Shown here: one piece after another, positions 53,595 through 62,511 of the stretch
Layout: the number at the start of each line of letters is the position of its first letter
How positions within the stretch are numbered: position 1 is the first letter of the stretch
Assembly (NCBI RefSeq): GCF_024807945.1
Contig: NZ_JANUFD010000011.1
Location: forward strand, 62,001-126,000
Source of the DNA: Pseudomonas sp. JUb42
GTDB lineage: Bacteria; Pseudomonadota; Gammaproteobacteria; Pseudomonadales; Pseudomonadaceae
Length of the DNA: 64,000 bases
Reading direction: 5' to 3'
The notes under the pieces: generated by a model
The model's input: only the letters and a program-made list of their open reading frames with translations
Databases searched by the model: none
Told to the model about the DNA's origin: nothing
Position numbers and translations under genes: made by a program

Positions 53595-54730
53595 AGTTTC
53601 TCTGCTGCTTGGCGCAGCGTCTCCTCGCGCTTGGCGAAGCACAGGCGGATGATCCGCTGCCCTTCGGGTGGGTTCTGGTAGAAAACCGACACGGGAATAC
53701 TGGCAACACCGTGTTCACGGGTCATCCACAGAGACATGTCTACATCATTGAGGTCCGGACGGATCTGCGAATAGTCAACCAATTGGAAATACGTGCCGCC
53801 GACCCGATTGAAGGTAAAGCGCGACGACGCCAACTGATCGCAGAAGAAATCCCGCTTGGCCTGATAGAACGCCGGTAACTCTTCGACGTGCTCCGGATGG
53901 GCCGCCATGAAGTCAGCCAAGGCCCATTGCAGCGGAGTCACGCCACAGAAACTGACGAACTGGTGAATCTTGCGCAACTCGGCGGTCAGAGCAGGAGGCG
54001 CGACCACGTAGCCGGTTTTCCAGCCGGTGACGTGATAGGTCTTGCCGAAGGAGCTGACCACGAAGGCACGCTGATACAGCTCTTCATGGGCCAGCACACT
54101 GGCATGCTGGACGCCGTCGAACACCAGGTGCTCATAGACTTCGTCGCTGACCAGATAAATATCGCGATTGGCGATCAAAGCCGCCAGTTGATCGAGTTCG
54201 GCACGGGTAATCAGGGCACCGCTGGGGTTGTGCGGGCTGTTGATGATGATCATCCGCGTACGCGGGCTCAGGGCATCACTGAGCTTTTGCCAGTCGATGG
54301 AGAAATCATCGAGGCCCAACTGCACATGCACGCAACGACCGCCCGCAAGTTCGACTGAAGGCTCATAGCTGTCATAGCAAGGATCGAAGACAATCACTTC
54401 ATCGCCGGGGCGGATCACCGTCTGGATGGCGCAGAAAATCGCCTGGGTCGCACCGGGGGTGACCGTCACTTCGCTGTCCGGATCAACCTGGCGGCCGTAG
54501 CTGCGGGCGATCTTGGCCGCGATCTGCTGGCGCAAGGCAGGCAGGCCGGTCATTGGCGAATACTGGTTATGGCCCTCGGCTACGTGACGGCTGAGCGCGT
54601 CGCGCAAGGCTTGCGGGCCGTCGAAATCCGGGAAGCCCTGAGACAGGTTGATCGCCCCGGTCTCGGCGGCGAGCTGGGACATCACGGTAAAAATGGTGGT
54701 GCCCACGTTGGGCAATTTGCTGCTGATCAT
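53582..54730 (-). CDS. Methionine-type aminotransferase (YbdL-like, class I)
   Basis: PLP aminotransferase of 382 residues in the class I/II family, close to E. coli YbdL and glutamine transaminase K. Seen: GAINLSQGFPDFDGP, VTPGATQAIFCAIQTVI, IINSPHNPSGALI, and the PLP-lysine region VVSSFGKTYHVTGWKTGYV. It probably transaminates keto-methylthiobutyrate with glutamine or aromatic donors. ATG 54730 is chosen. Its 3' end overlaps the omega-amidase gene, forming a functional pair. Confidence 0.92.
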   Translation of the reverse strand: MISSKLPNVGTTIFTVMSQLAAETGAINLSQGFPDFDGPQALRDALSRHVAEGHNQYSPMTGLPALRQQIAAKIARSYGRQVDPDSEVTVTPGATQAIFCAIQTVIRPGDEVIVFDPCYDSYEPSVELAGGRCVHVQLGLDDFSIDWQKLSDALSPRTRMIIINSPHNPSGALITRAELDQLAALIANRDIYLVSDEVYEHLVFDGVQHASVLAHEELYQRAFVVSSFGKTYHVTGWKTGYVVAPPALTAELRKIHQFVSFCGVTPLQWALADFMAAHPEHVEELPAFYQAKRDFFCDQLASSRFTFNRVGGTYFQLVDYSQIRPDLNDVDMSLWMTREHGVASIPVSVFYQNPPEGQRIIRLCFAKREETLRQAAEKLCVI

Positions 54731-54803
54731 CGAGCCTTTTCCCTGCGGTACACCCGGCTCCACAGCGGCACGGGTCAGGCAGGATAGCCCATAGCGCAAG
54801 CAT

Positions 54804-54828
54804 AAAAAAAGGCGCCATTGGCGCCTTT
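54804..54828. terminator. Intrinsic terminator after der
   Basis: AAAAAAAGGCGCC (54804-54816) / GGCGCCTTTT (54820-54829) with a short ATT loop. On the minus strand it is followed by seven T, ending the der transcript, about 22 bases after the der stop. Confidence 0.9.
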
Positions 54829-54850
54829 TCCGAGAAAGCCTTTTACAGAA

Positions 54851-56320
54851 TCAACGCTTATCGCGGCGCTTCTTGTCGGCTTTCTTGTGGTGCGACATCA
54901 TTCGACGCTTCTTGTTGACCTGGCGGTCAGTCAGCGTGTTCTTGTTGCCTTCGTACGGGTTCTCGCCGCCCTTGAATTCGATGCGGATCGGCGTACCGAC
55001 CAGCTTCAGGACACGGCGATAGGTGTTTTCCAGATACCGCACATACGACTTCGGTACTTTCTCGACCTGGTTGCCGTGGATCACGATCAACGGCGGGTTG
55101 GCACCACCCAGGTGGGCATAGCGCAGCTTGATGCGGCGGCTGCCAACCATTGGCGGAGCATGCTCGCTGACGGCGTCTTCGAGGATCTGGGTCAGGCGGC
55201 TGGTCGGCCAGCGAGTGACCGCCGACTTGAACGAGTTCTGCACCGACTGATACAGGTTACCCACGCCCGTGCCATGCAGCGCGGAGATGAAGTGGATATC
55301 GGCGAAGTCAACGAAGAACAACCGGCGTTCCAGCTCGGTCTTCACGTAATCACGTTCGCTCGGCACCATGCCATCCCACTTGTTCAGTGCGATGACCAGG
55401 GCACGGCCGGCTTCCAGGGCAAAGCCCAGCAGGTTGAGGTCGTGGTCGACCACGCCTTCACGGGCATCCATGACGAAGATGACGACGTTGGCGTCTTTGA
55501 TCGCCTGCAGTGTCTTGACCACCGAGAATTTTTCAACTTCCTCGTGGATCTTGCCGCGCTTGCGCACACCCGCGGTGTCGATCAGCGTGTACTTCTCGTC
55601 GTTGCGCTCGAACGGGATGTAGATACTGTCGCGCGTGGTGCCAGGCTCGTCGTAGACGATAACCCGGTCTTCACCGAGCATGCGGTTGACCAGGGTCGAC
55701 TTGCCAACGTTCGGGCGACCGATAATGGCGATCTTGATGCCGTCTTTTTCGCTCGGGCCCGGAATGCGCTTGGCTTCCTCACCTTCGGCGACGTGCTCGG
55801 CTTCGCCTTCTTCGGGCTCTTCCTCGTCACGGGGGAAATCACGCAGGGCGATTTCCAGCATCTGGCTGATGCCACGACCGTGGGCGCCGGCGACCGGAAT
55901 CGCATCACCCAGGCCCATCGGGCTGAATTCGGCACGGGCCAGCTCAGGATCGATGTTGTCGATCTTGTTGGCGACCACATAGGAACGCTTGTTGCGCTTG
56001 CGCAGGTGCTCGCCAATCATCTGGTCCGCAGCGGTGTAACCGGCGCGGGCATCGACCAGGAACAGCACGACATCGGCTTCTTCGATGGCCAGCAGCGACT
56101 GCTCGGCCATCTTTTCGTCCATGCCGTGCTCATCGCCGGAGATACCACCGGTGTCGATCAGGATGTAGGAGCGCCCCTGCCACTTAGCCTCACCGTATTG
56201 GCGATCACGGGTCAGACCGGACAGATCGCCGACGATGGCGTCACGAGTCCTGGTCAGGCGGTTGAACATGGTGGACTTGCCGACGTTCGGTCGGCCCACC
56301 AGGGCGATTACGGGAACCAT
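54851..56320 (-). CDS. der: Ribosome biogenesis GTPase Der (EngA)
   Basis: Tandem-GTPase factor of 489 residues for 50S assembly. Two G domains: VPVIALVGRPNVGKSTMFNRL with DTGGISGDEHG and NKIDN, then IKIAIIGRPNVGKSTLVNRML with DTAGVRKRGKI and ALNKWDGM; a C-terminal KH-like domain and a basic tail (KKRRMMSHHKKADKKRRDKR). ATG 56320 is chosen. It is downstream of bamB, separated by a hairpin terminator. Confidence 0.97.
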   Translation of the reverse strand: MVPVIALVGRPNVGKSTMFNRLTRTRDAIVGDLSGLTRDRQYGEAKWQGRSYILIDTGGISGDEHGMDEKMAEQSLLAIEEADVVLFLVDARAGYTAADQMIGEHLRKRNKRSYVVANKIDNIDPELARAEFSPMGLGDAIPVAGAHGRGISQMLEIALRDFPRDEEEPEEGEAEHVAEGEEAKRIPGPSEKDGIKIAIIGRPNVGKSTLVNRMLGEDRVIVYDEPGTTRDSIYIPFERNDEKYTLIDTAGVRKRGKIHEEVEKFSVVKTLQAIKDANVVIFVMDAREGVVDHDLNLLGFALEAGRALVIALNKWDGMVPSERDYVKTELERRLFFVDFADIHFISALHGTGVGNLYQSVQNSFKSAVTRWPTSRLTQILEDAVSEHAPPMVGSRRIKLRYAHLGGANPPLIVIHGNQVEKVPKSYVRYLENTYRRVLKLVGTPIRIEFKGGENPYEGNKNTLTDRQVNKKRRMMSHHKKADKKRRDKR

Positions 56321-56356
56321 GCGGCTCTCCACTTCGTTATTTCAGAAAATACAAAA

Positions 56357-56374
56357 GCCGCTGCACAGCAGCGG
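56357..56374 (-). terminator. Intrinsic terminator after bamB
   Basis: GCCGCTGC (56357-56364) / GCAGCGGC (56367-56374 region, loop of three bases) with TTTTGTATTTT following on the minus strand. It lies between bamB and der, so der may need readthrough or its own promoter. Confidence 0.75.
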
Positions 56375-56482
56375 CCGGAGCTTGGCGCGACACACCGAGT
56401 GTCGCAGGCCTTGTCTGGGCAAGGCCGCTCGACGCTTGCCTCCACCGTCAGGCAGGAGGCTCACATCGAGCATAGACAGCCA

Positions 56483-57634
56483 TTACTTGATCGTCAGGGC
56501 TTCCAGTTTGCCGCTGTTGCCATAGACATAGATCATGTTGCCATCCACCAGCGGCCGGGCACGCACGCCGTCGCTGTCGATACGCTCGCGACCGACGAAG
56601 CGACCGTCAACCTGGCTGAGCAGGTGCAGATAGCCTTCGAAGTCACCCACAGCGACATAGCTGGAGTAAACCTCTGGCGAACCCAGCTGGCGACGAGCCA
56701 GTTGGTCGTTGGTCCACAGACCGGTAGTGGTGCGCTCATCGACGCCCTCAACCGAACCGTTGGCCAGGCTCAGGTAAACGCTGCCAAAGCCCTGGGCAAC
56801 GCCCGAGTAGCTGGAGGCATCACGCTGCCAGAGAATACGACCGCTTTCCAGATCCAGACCGGCAACGCGGCCCTGATAGCTGGCGACGTAGATGGTATTG
56901 CCCGACAGCAGCAGGCCGCCGTCGATATCCACTACACGATCGAGTTCGGAGCGACCTTGAGGGATCGCCACACGCTGCTCCCAGACCGGTACGCCGTTGC
57001 TGGTATCCAGTGCCACGACCTTGCCAGTCGAAAGACCGGCAATGGCCAGATGGTTGGTGACCAGCGGTGCACTTGTGCCGCGCAGGGTCAGTACCGCCGG
57101 GGTGCTTTCGTAGATCCAGCGACGGTTGCCGGTGGAGGCATCAAAGCCAACCACACGGTCGTCCTGGGTCTGGACTACAACCACATCACCGTTGTTGACC
57201 GGTGGAGCCAGTACTTCGCTGGTGACGTGGGCGCGCCATTTTTCTTCGCCGTTGGTCACGTCCATGGCGATGACTTCGCCCTTGAGCGTACCGATGGTCA
57301 GCATGCCGTAGGCCACGCCGACGGCGCCGGAGACCGGAACCTTGAGATCTTTCTTCCAGATCACGTCGCCGTTCATGCGGTTCATCGCCACGACTTCGCC
57401 GTTGACGTCGGCGGCGTAGATGTTCTGGCCATCAATGGCCGGCACCAGCATGTTGTAGGTTTTACCCTGACCATCACCGATCGAACGGCTCCATTGCTTC
57501 TGCAGGACCACTTCTTCCTTGAAAGAAGTCAGTTCGGCGGGCGGCAATTCCTTTTTGCTGTTGCTGCTGCAACCCACGGCCATAACGGCCAGGGCCAGCA
57601 ATGCTGCATGTTTCCAACGGATCACGTCACGCAT
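56483..57634 (-). CDS. bamB: Outer membrane protein assembly factor BamB
   Basis: Outer-membrane lipoprotein of the BAM complex, 383 residues: lipobox LAVMAVGCSS and an eight-bladed PQQ-type beta-propeller with repeats such as DGQNIYAADVNGEVVAMN, GDVVVVQTQDDRVVGFDASTG and GNTIYVASYQGRVAGLDLESG. It overlaps the end of the yfgM-type gene upstream by 8 bases. Downstream is a hairpin terminator and then der. Confidence 0.96.
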   Translation of the reverse strand: MRDVIRWKHAALLALAVMAVGCSSNSKKELPPAELTSFKEEVVLQKQWSRSIGDGQGKTYNMLVPAIDGQNIYAADVNGEVVAMNRMNGDVIWKKDLKVPVSGAVGVAYGMLTIGTLKGEVIAMDVTNGEEKWRAHVTSEVLAPPVNNGDVVVVQTQDDRVVGFDASTGNRRWIYESTPAVLTLRGTSAPLVTNHLAIAGLSTGKVVALDTSNGVPVWEQRVAIPQGRSELDRVVDIDGGLLLSGNTIYVASYQGRVAGLDLESGRILWQRDASSYSGVAQGFGSVYLSLANGSVEGVDERTTTGLWTNDQLARRQLGSPEVYSSYVAVGDFEGYLHLLSQVDGRFVGRERIDSDGVRARPLVDGNMIYVYGNSGKLEALTIK

Positions 57635-58268
57635 CCCCTTTGGCCAGGTCGTCGAGTTTCATTTGCAGGTCACCCACAGCAGCCTCTTCGGACAGCGCGG
57701 ATTTAGCTTTCTGGTATGCAGCGTGAGCTTCATCAGCACGACCCAGTTGCACCAGCAGGTCGCCCTTGAGTTCTTCACGGCTGGCCAGGAATGCCTTGTC
57801 GGCATCGCCAGCGAGCAGTTTCAGCGCATCTTCGGCCTTGTTCTGTGCCGCCAGGATCCGGGCCAGACGCTCACGGGCGATTTCGCCCAGGGTCGGGTTG
57901 ACCGGCTTGTCGAGTACAGTCTTCAGCTCAGCCGCAGCATCATCGAGCTTGCCGGCATCGACGGCAACCTTGGCGACGAACAGACTGCCGTATTGGGCGT
58001 ATGCGGTGCCAGCGTATTCGCTTTTCAGCTTGCCGGCGACGTCGGCGACACGGCCGATATCAGCCTGGCCGCTTGGCGTCAGCGCGGTTTCGAGCAGTTG
58101 CTGATAGAGCGCCGAAGCGCCCTGGGTCTGGTTGCCCTGGTATTTCTGCCAGGCCTGCCAGCCAAAGAACACGATCAACGCCAGCAGACCGCCAGTTACC
58201 AGGGGTTTGCCGTTGCGCTGCCACCAGTCCTTCATTACCGCCAGCTCTTCATCTTCGGTACGCGACAC
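57627..58268 (-). CDS. YfgM-like TPR membrane protein
   Basis: Inner-membrane protein of 213 residues with one N-terminal helix (about 22-40, PLVTGGLLALIVFFGWQAW) and a periplasmic TPR-type helical domain. YfgM associates with SecYEG and periplasmic chaperones in E. coli. Start is GTG 58268 with AGGAG seven bases upstream. It overlaps bamB by 8 bases, and lies 40 bases downstream of hisS. Confidence 0.92.
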   Translation of the reverse strand: MSRTEDEELAVMKDWWQRNGKPLVTGGLLALIVFFGWQAWQKYQGNQTQGASALYQQLLETALTPSGQADIGRVADVAGKLKSEYAGTAYAQYGSLFVAKVAVDAGKLDDAAAELKTVLDKPVNPTLGEIARERLARILAAQNKAEDALKLLAGDADKAFLASREELKGDLLVQLGRADEAHAAYQKAKSALSEEAAVGDLQMKLDDLAKGDA

Positions 58269-58308
58269 CCCAATACTCCTATTCGCTAAATCGGCTGTTA
58301 ATCAGCTC

Positions 58309-59598
58309 TCAACCCTGCACGACGCAGGCGGCCAGGTGCTCGGACAGAGCATCCCAGGCAATATTTTGTTGTTCGCCCTGACCACGCAGGGGTTTGACCC
58401 CGATGATCTGCTGGGCCAGCTCTTCTTCGCCAAGAATCAGGGCAAACAGCGCACCGCTCTTGTCGGCTTTCTTGAATTGGCTCTTGAAGCTGCCGGCACC
58501 GGCGTTGACTTGCAGGCGCAGGTCCGGCAACTGGTCGCGCACACGCTCGGTCAGGGCCAGGGCAGCCAGTTCGGCCGCTTCGCCGAAGGCGCAGAGGTAG
58601 ACGTCGACCTGACGGGAGATCTCTTGCGGGATCTGCTCCAGGGTTTCCAGCAGCAGTACCAGGCGCTCGATACCCATGGCGAAACCAACACCCGAGGTCG
58701 GCTTGCCGCCCATCTGCTCCACCAGACCGTCGTAACGGCCACCGGCACACACGGTGCCCTGGGCGCCGAGCTGGTCGGTGACCCACTCGAAAACGGTCTT
58801 GCTGTAGTAATCCAGCCCACGCACCAGCTTGGGATTGATCACATAAGGAATGCCGGCCGCATCCAGGCGCGCTTTCAGACCTCCGAAATGCACGCGGGAT
58901 TCTTCGTCCAGGTAATCCGCCAGTTTGGGCGCATCCACCAGTACGGCCTGGGTTTCCGGGTTCTTGGTATCGAGCACGCGCAGTGGGTTGGTCTTCAGCC
59001 GACGTTGGCTGTCTTCGTCCAGTTCGCTCAGGCGGCTGGAGAGGAATTCGACCAAAGCGTCACGATACCGACCACGGGCTTCGCTGGTGCCCAGGCTGTT
59101 CAGCTCGAGCTTGACCGCATTGCGGATGCCCAGCAGGCCCCACAGGCGCCAGGTGAGCACGATCAGTTCGGCGTCGATGTCCGGACCGTCGAGGTTGAAC
59201 ACTTCGACGCCAATCTGATGGAACTGGCGATAACGGCCTTTCTGCGGGCGCTCGTGGCGGAACATCGGGCCGATGTACCAGAGTTTCTGCACCTGGCCAC
59301 CGCCAGTGATGCCGTGCTCAAGCACCGCTCGCACGCAGGCCGCCGTGCCCTCAGGGCGCAGGGTCAGGGAATCGCCGTTGCGATCCTCGAAGGTGTACAT
59401 CTCTTTTTCGACGATATCGGTGACTTCACCAATGGAGCGCTTGAACAGCTCGGTGAATTCGACAATCGGCATGCGGATCTGGCGATAACCGTAGTTATCC
59501 AGCAGACGCGAAACGGTGCCTTCGAAGTAGCGCCACAGCGGCGTCTGTTCCGGCAGGATGTCGTTCATGCCACGAATGGCTTGCAGGGACTTGCTCAC
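58309..59598 (-). CDS. hisS: Histidyl-tRNA synthetase
   Basis: Class II aminoacyl-tRNA synthetase of 429 residues. Seen: MSKSLQAIRGMNDILPEQTPLWRY, motif 2 (GPMFRHERPQKGRYRQFHQIGVE), the His-specific LVRGLDYYSKTVFEW and motif 3 (GVGFAMGIERLVLLLE), and the C-terminal anticodon-binding domain. It is in the ispG-hisS-yfgM unit. Confidence 0.98.
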   Translation of the reverse strand: MSKSLQAIRGMNDILPEQTPLWRYFEGTVSRLLDNYGYRQIRMPIVEFTELFKRSIGEVTDIVEKEMYTFEDRNGDSLTLRPEGTAACVRAVLEHGITGGGQVQKLWYIGPMFRHERPQKGRYRQFHQIGVEVFNLDGPDIDAELIVLTWRLWGLLGIRNAVKLELNSLGTSEARGRYRDALVEFLSSRLSELDEDSQRRLKTNPLRVLDTKNPETQAVLVDAPKLADYLDEESRVHFGGLKARLDAAGIPYVINPKLVRGLDYYSKTVFEWVTDQLGAQGTVCAGGRYDGLVEQMGGKPTSGVGFAMGIERLVLLLETLEQIPQEISRQVDVYLCAFGEAAELAALALTERVRDQLPDLRLQVNAGAGSFKSQFKKADKSGALFALILGEEELAQQIIGVKPLRGQGEQQNIAWDALSEHLAACVVQG

Positions 59599-59633
59599 AA
59601 AAAATCCTTAGCGAAATCTTCTATTGGCCACAC

Positions 59634-60743
59634 TCAGCCGCGGGCGATGAGCGCCGCTTCAGCTGCGACTTTTTCGGCCGCTTTCTGCCGGATCAAGCGT
59701 TCAAGCTCATCCACCAGATTGTCATTGGTCAGTTTCTGCGCCGGCTTGCCGTCGATGTAGATCAGGTTCGGCGTACCACCGGTGAGGCCGATATGCGCCT
59801 CCTTGGCTTCACCAGGACCATTGACCACACAACCGATCACCGCCACGTCCAGCGGCACCAACAGATCTTCGAGGCGCCCTTCCAGGTCGTTCATGGTCTT
59901 GACCACATCGAAGTTCTGCCGCGAGCAGCTCGGGCAGGCGATGAAGTTGATCCCACGGGAACGCAGGTGCAGCGACTTGAGGATGTCGTAACCGACTTTC
60001 ACCTCTTCGACCGGATCAGCGGCCAGGGAGATGCGGATAGTATCGCCAATTCCTTCGGCCAGCAGCATACCGAGGCCGACGGCAGATTTCACTGTGCCTG
60101 AACGCAGGCCACCGGCTTCGGTGATACCCAAGTGCAAAGGCTGAATGATTTGCTTAGCCAGCAGACGGTAGGCCTCAACGGCCATGAACACGTCGGAGGC
60201 CTTGACGCTGACCTTGAAGTCCTGGAAATCCAGGCGATCCAGGTGATCGACGTGGCGCAGGGCAGACTCCACCAGCGCAGCCGGGGTCGGTTCGCCATAC
60301 TTCTTCTGCAGGTCTTTTTCCAGTGAGCCGGCGTTGACCCCGATGCGAATCGGGATACCACGGTCACGGGCGGCATCCACCACCGCGCGCACACGGTCTT
60401 CGCGACCAATGTTGCCGGGGTTGATCCGCAGGCAATCGACGCCCAATTCGGCTACGCGCAGGGCGATCTTGTAGTCGAAGTGGATGTCGGCGACCAGAGG
60501 CACCTTGACCAGTTGCTTGATGCGGCCAAAGGCTTCGGCGGCGTCCATGTCCGGCACGGAAATACGCACGATATCGACACCGGCGGCTTCCAGACGGTTG
60601 ATCTGGGCGACCGTGGCAGCCACATCGTTGGTGTCGCTGTTGGTCATGCTCTGTACGGCAATCGGCGCATCACCGCCGACAGGGACCGAGCCGACCCAGA
60701 TTTTGCGGGATTCGCGACGCTTGATCGGAGATTCGCCGTGCAT
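59634..60743 (-). CDS. ispG: 4-hydroxy-3-methylbut-2-enyl diphosphate synthase (IspG/GcpE)
   Basis: Iron-sulfur enzyme of the MEP isoprenoid pathway, 369 residues. Seen: VAVQSMTNSDTNDVAAT-like N-terminal TIM-barrel start, ADIHFDYKIAL, GVNAGSLEKDL, ITEAGG and the [4Fe-4S] ligands CPSCSRQNFDV and GCVVNGPGEAKEAHIG. It lies 3 bases downstream of rodZ. Confidence 0.97.
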   Translation of the reverse strand: MHGESPIKRRESRKIWVGSVPVGGDAPIAVQSMTNSDTNDVAATVAQINRLEAAGVDIVRISVPDMDAAEAFGRIKQLVKVPLVADIHFDYKIALRVAELGVDCLRINPGNIGREDRVRAVVDAARDRGIPIRIGVNAGSLEKDLQKKYGEPTPAALVESALRHVDHLDRLDFQDFKVSVKASDVFMAVEAYRLLAKQIIQPLHLGITEAGGLRSGTVKSAVGLGMLLAEGIGDTIRISLAADPVEEVKVGYDILKSLHLRSRGINFIACPSCSRQNFDVVKTMNDLEGRLEDLLVPLDVAVIGCVVNGPGEAKEAHIGLTGGTPNLIYIDGKPAQKLTNDNLVDELERLIRQKAAEKVAAEAALIARG

Positions 60744-60746
60744 GAT

Positions 60747-61742
60747 TTATTGCCCCAGCTTCAGGCGAGCAGTCTCGCCACTGGTGAATGGAGCGACGTC
60801 GACTGCCTGACCGTTGTAGGTCACCTGGGCGCCGCGAGCAAAGCCAAGGCGGACGGTCAGCGGCGGTTTGCCATTGACGTCAACGGTATCGCCCTTGCGT
60901 TTCAGGCCGCTAAGCAGCACTTTGCCGCCGCCGTCGGTGACCTGGGTCCAGCAATCGGCAACGAATTGCAGCTTCAATTGGCCATTACCTGCCGGGACTT
61001 CAACCACCGGCGCTGCTTCGCTGGTAGTCGGTGCAGCAGTCGGCGCGGTGGCAACCGTCGGCGCAACAGGCTGCGGTGCATGAACAGGCGCAGCCGGCGG
61101 CGTTGCAGCCCCATGGGCCGGAGCCGCAGGTCCTGTCGGCGCTAGCGTAGCAGCCGGAGCAGTCGCGGTTTCAGCAGCCGGTGCGGTATTCAGTGGCAGT
61201 GGCGCTTGCTGGACAGGCTTCGGCGCTTCTTCCGGCTCGTCCAGCGGATGAATCTGCGTGGTGCCGTCGGCGCTTTCCACTTCCACATGCTCAAGGGCCA
61301 GGCCGCCCTGATCCTTGCCACGGGACGAAGTCTGATCCTGCCACCAGACAAAGCCGCCACCCACCAGCACTACCAGCAACAGCAGGCTGACGATGCGCAG
61401 GATATTGTGGGACAGGCGCACAGGCTCCTCGATACGGCCCAGCGCATGTACCGCACTGCCCTTGCCGTCGGTGCCGGTGGTCTGGTCGAACTGGTTGACC
61501 AGCGCGGCCTGATCCAGATCCAGCAGCTTGGCGTAGGCGCGGATATAACCCCGGGCGAAAGTATTGCCGGGCAACTTGTCGAACTCACCGGCCTCGACGT
61601 GGCTCAGGGAAGTCACGGTGAGGTTCAGCCTCGTGGCCACATCGGGCAGCGACCAGTTCCTGCTCTCGCGGGCCTGGCGCAGGGTTTCTCCAGGATTCAT
61701 GCGAGTGGTTGCCACAACTTCGGGATGCGCCGCTTTCATCAT
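60747..61742 (-). CDS. rodZ: Cytoskeleton protein RodZ
   Basis: Morphogenesis protein of 331 residues linking MreB to the membrane. An N-terminal HTH domain (about 14-85, PGETLRQARESRNWSLPDVATRLN), one membrane helix (about 118-137, ILRIVSLLLLVVLVGGGFVWW), a long Pro/Ala/Thr-rich periplasmic linker and a C-terminal DUF4115 domain (about 250-330, LQFVADCWTQVTDGGGKVLL). It overlaps the pilF stop by 4 bases. Confidence 0.96.
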   Translation of the reverse strand: MMKAAHPEVVATTRMNPGETLRQARESRNWSLPDVATRLNLTVTSLSHVEAGEFDKLPGNTFARGYIRAYAKLLDLDQAALVNQFDQTTGTDGKGSAVHALGRIEEPVRLSHNILRIVSLLLLVVLVGGGFVWWQDQTSSRGKDQGGLALEHVEVESADGTTQIHPLDEPEEAPKPVQQAPLPLNTAPAAETATAPAATLAPTGPAAPAHGAATPPAAPVHAPQPVAPTVATAPTAAPTTSEAAPVVEVPAGNGQLKLQFVADCWTQVTDGGGKVLLSGLKRKGDTVDVNGKPPLTVRLGFARGAQVTYNGQAVDVAPFTSGETARLKLGQ

Positions 61743-62497
61743 TGCTCCGACAGGTATTGCTGATATTCCGGCGTACCGGGATAGAGTCTTTTTAGTAGCA
61801 GCCCGTAACTGGCCACTTTGTTGCGATCGTCATAGATCTTGCCCAGTCGCGTACCGAGCAACAGGCTGCGCGCGTTCTGCTCGCTGACCTTGCTGAAACG
61901 ATCGTAGTATTCGCGCGCCGGCACATATTGCCCGTCTTCGTAAGACAACTCAGCCATTTCCAGCAATGAGCGGGACAATTGACGATCCAGGTGCAGGGCT
62001 TTGGTGAAATGTTCACGTGCAGTGTCGCGCTGACCCAGTTGGATGGCGGTCAGCCCCAGGTTCTCGAAAACCCGTGAGCGGCCGGGGTAGAGGTTGTCTT
62101 CGGCAGCCTGCTGGAAACGCTCATAGGCTTCCTTGTACTTCTTCTGCTCGTACAGGAAGCTCCCGTAGTTGTTGAGGATACGGGCGTCGTTATGGCTGTT
62201 GGACAGGGCCTTGCGAAAGTACTGCTCGGCCAGGTCCGGCTCCATCTCGGCCTGGAACACCAGGGCCAGGGTGGCGTTGGCGTCCGGGTCGGAGCTGTTC
62301 ATTTCCAGGGCTTTCTTGAGCGGCACCTTGGCCCGCTCGGTCTGCCCCTGCTGCAAGTAGCCCACGCCCAGTTGGACGTAGGCCGCGCGTGCCTCGTCGC
62401 GTCCCTTGCTGGTGCTCATGGGGTCGATATTACCCGATGAAACGCAACCAACCAGCGAGGTCAGGAACAACAGCAACAGCGCAGCACGCACAGACAT
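61739..62497 (-). CDS. pilF: Type IV pilus biogenesis lipoprotein PilF
   Basis: Outer-membrane pilotin lipoprotein with TPR repeats, 252 residues: lipobox FLTSLVGCVSSG, then six TPR-like helical pairs (about 35-240, e.g. AYVQLGVGYLQQGQTERAKVPLKKAL; ILNNYGSFLYEQKKYKEAYERF). It directs PilQ to the outer membrane. It overlaps rodZ by 4 bases and lies 14 bases after rlmN. Confidence 0.96.
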   Translation of the reverse strand: MSVRAALLLLFLTSLVGCVSSGNIDPMSTSKGRDEARAAYVQLGVGYLQQGQTERAKVPLKKALEMNSSDPDANATLALVFQAEMEPDLAEQYFRKALSNSHNDARILNNYGSFLYEQKKYKEAYERFQQAAEDNLYPGRSRVFENLGLTAIQLGQRDTAREHFTKALHLDRQLSRSLLEMAELSYEDGQYVPAREYYDRFSKVSEQNARSLLLGTRLGKIYDDRNKVASYGLLLKRLYPGTPEYQQYLSEQ

Positions 62498-62511
62498 GGG
62501 TACCCTCTCGG

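Noticed and set aside
54818..57706. 962-codon plus-strand open frame
   Set aside because: Antisense shadow of der, bamB and the intervening gap; no homology.
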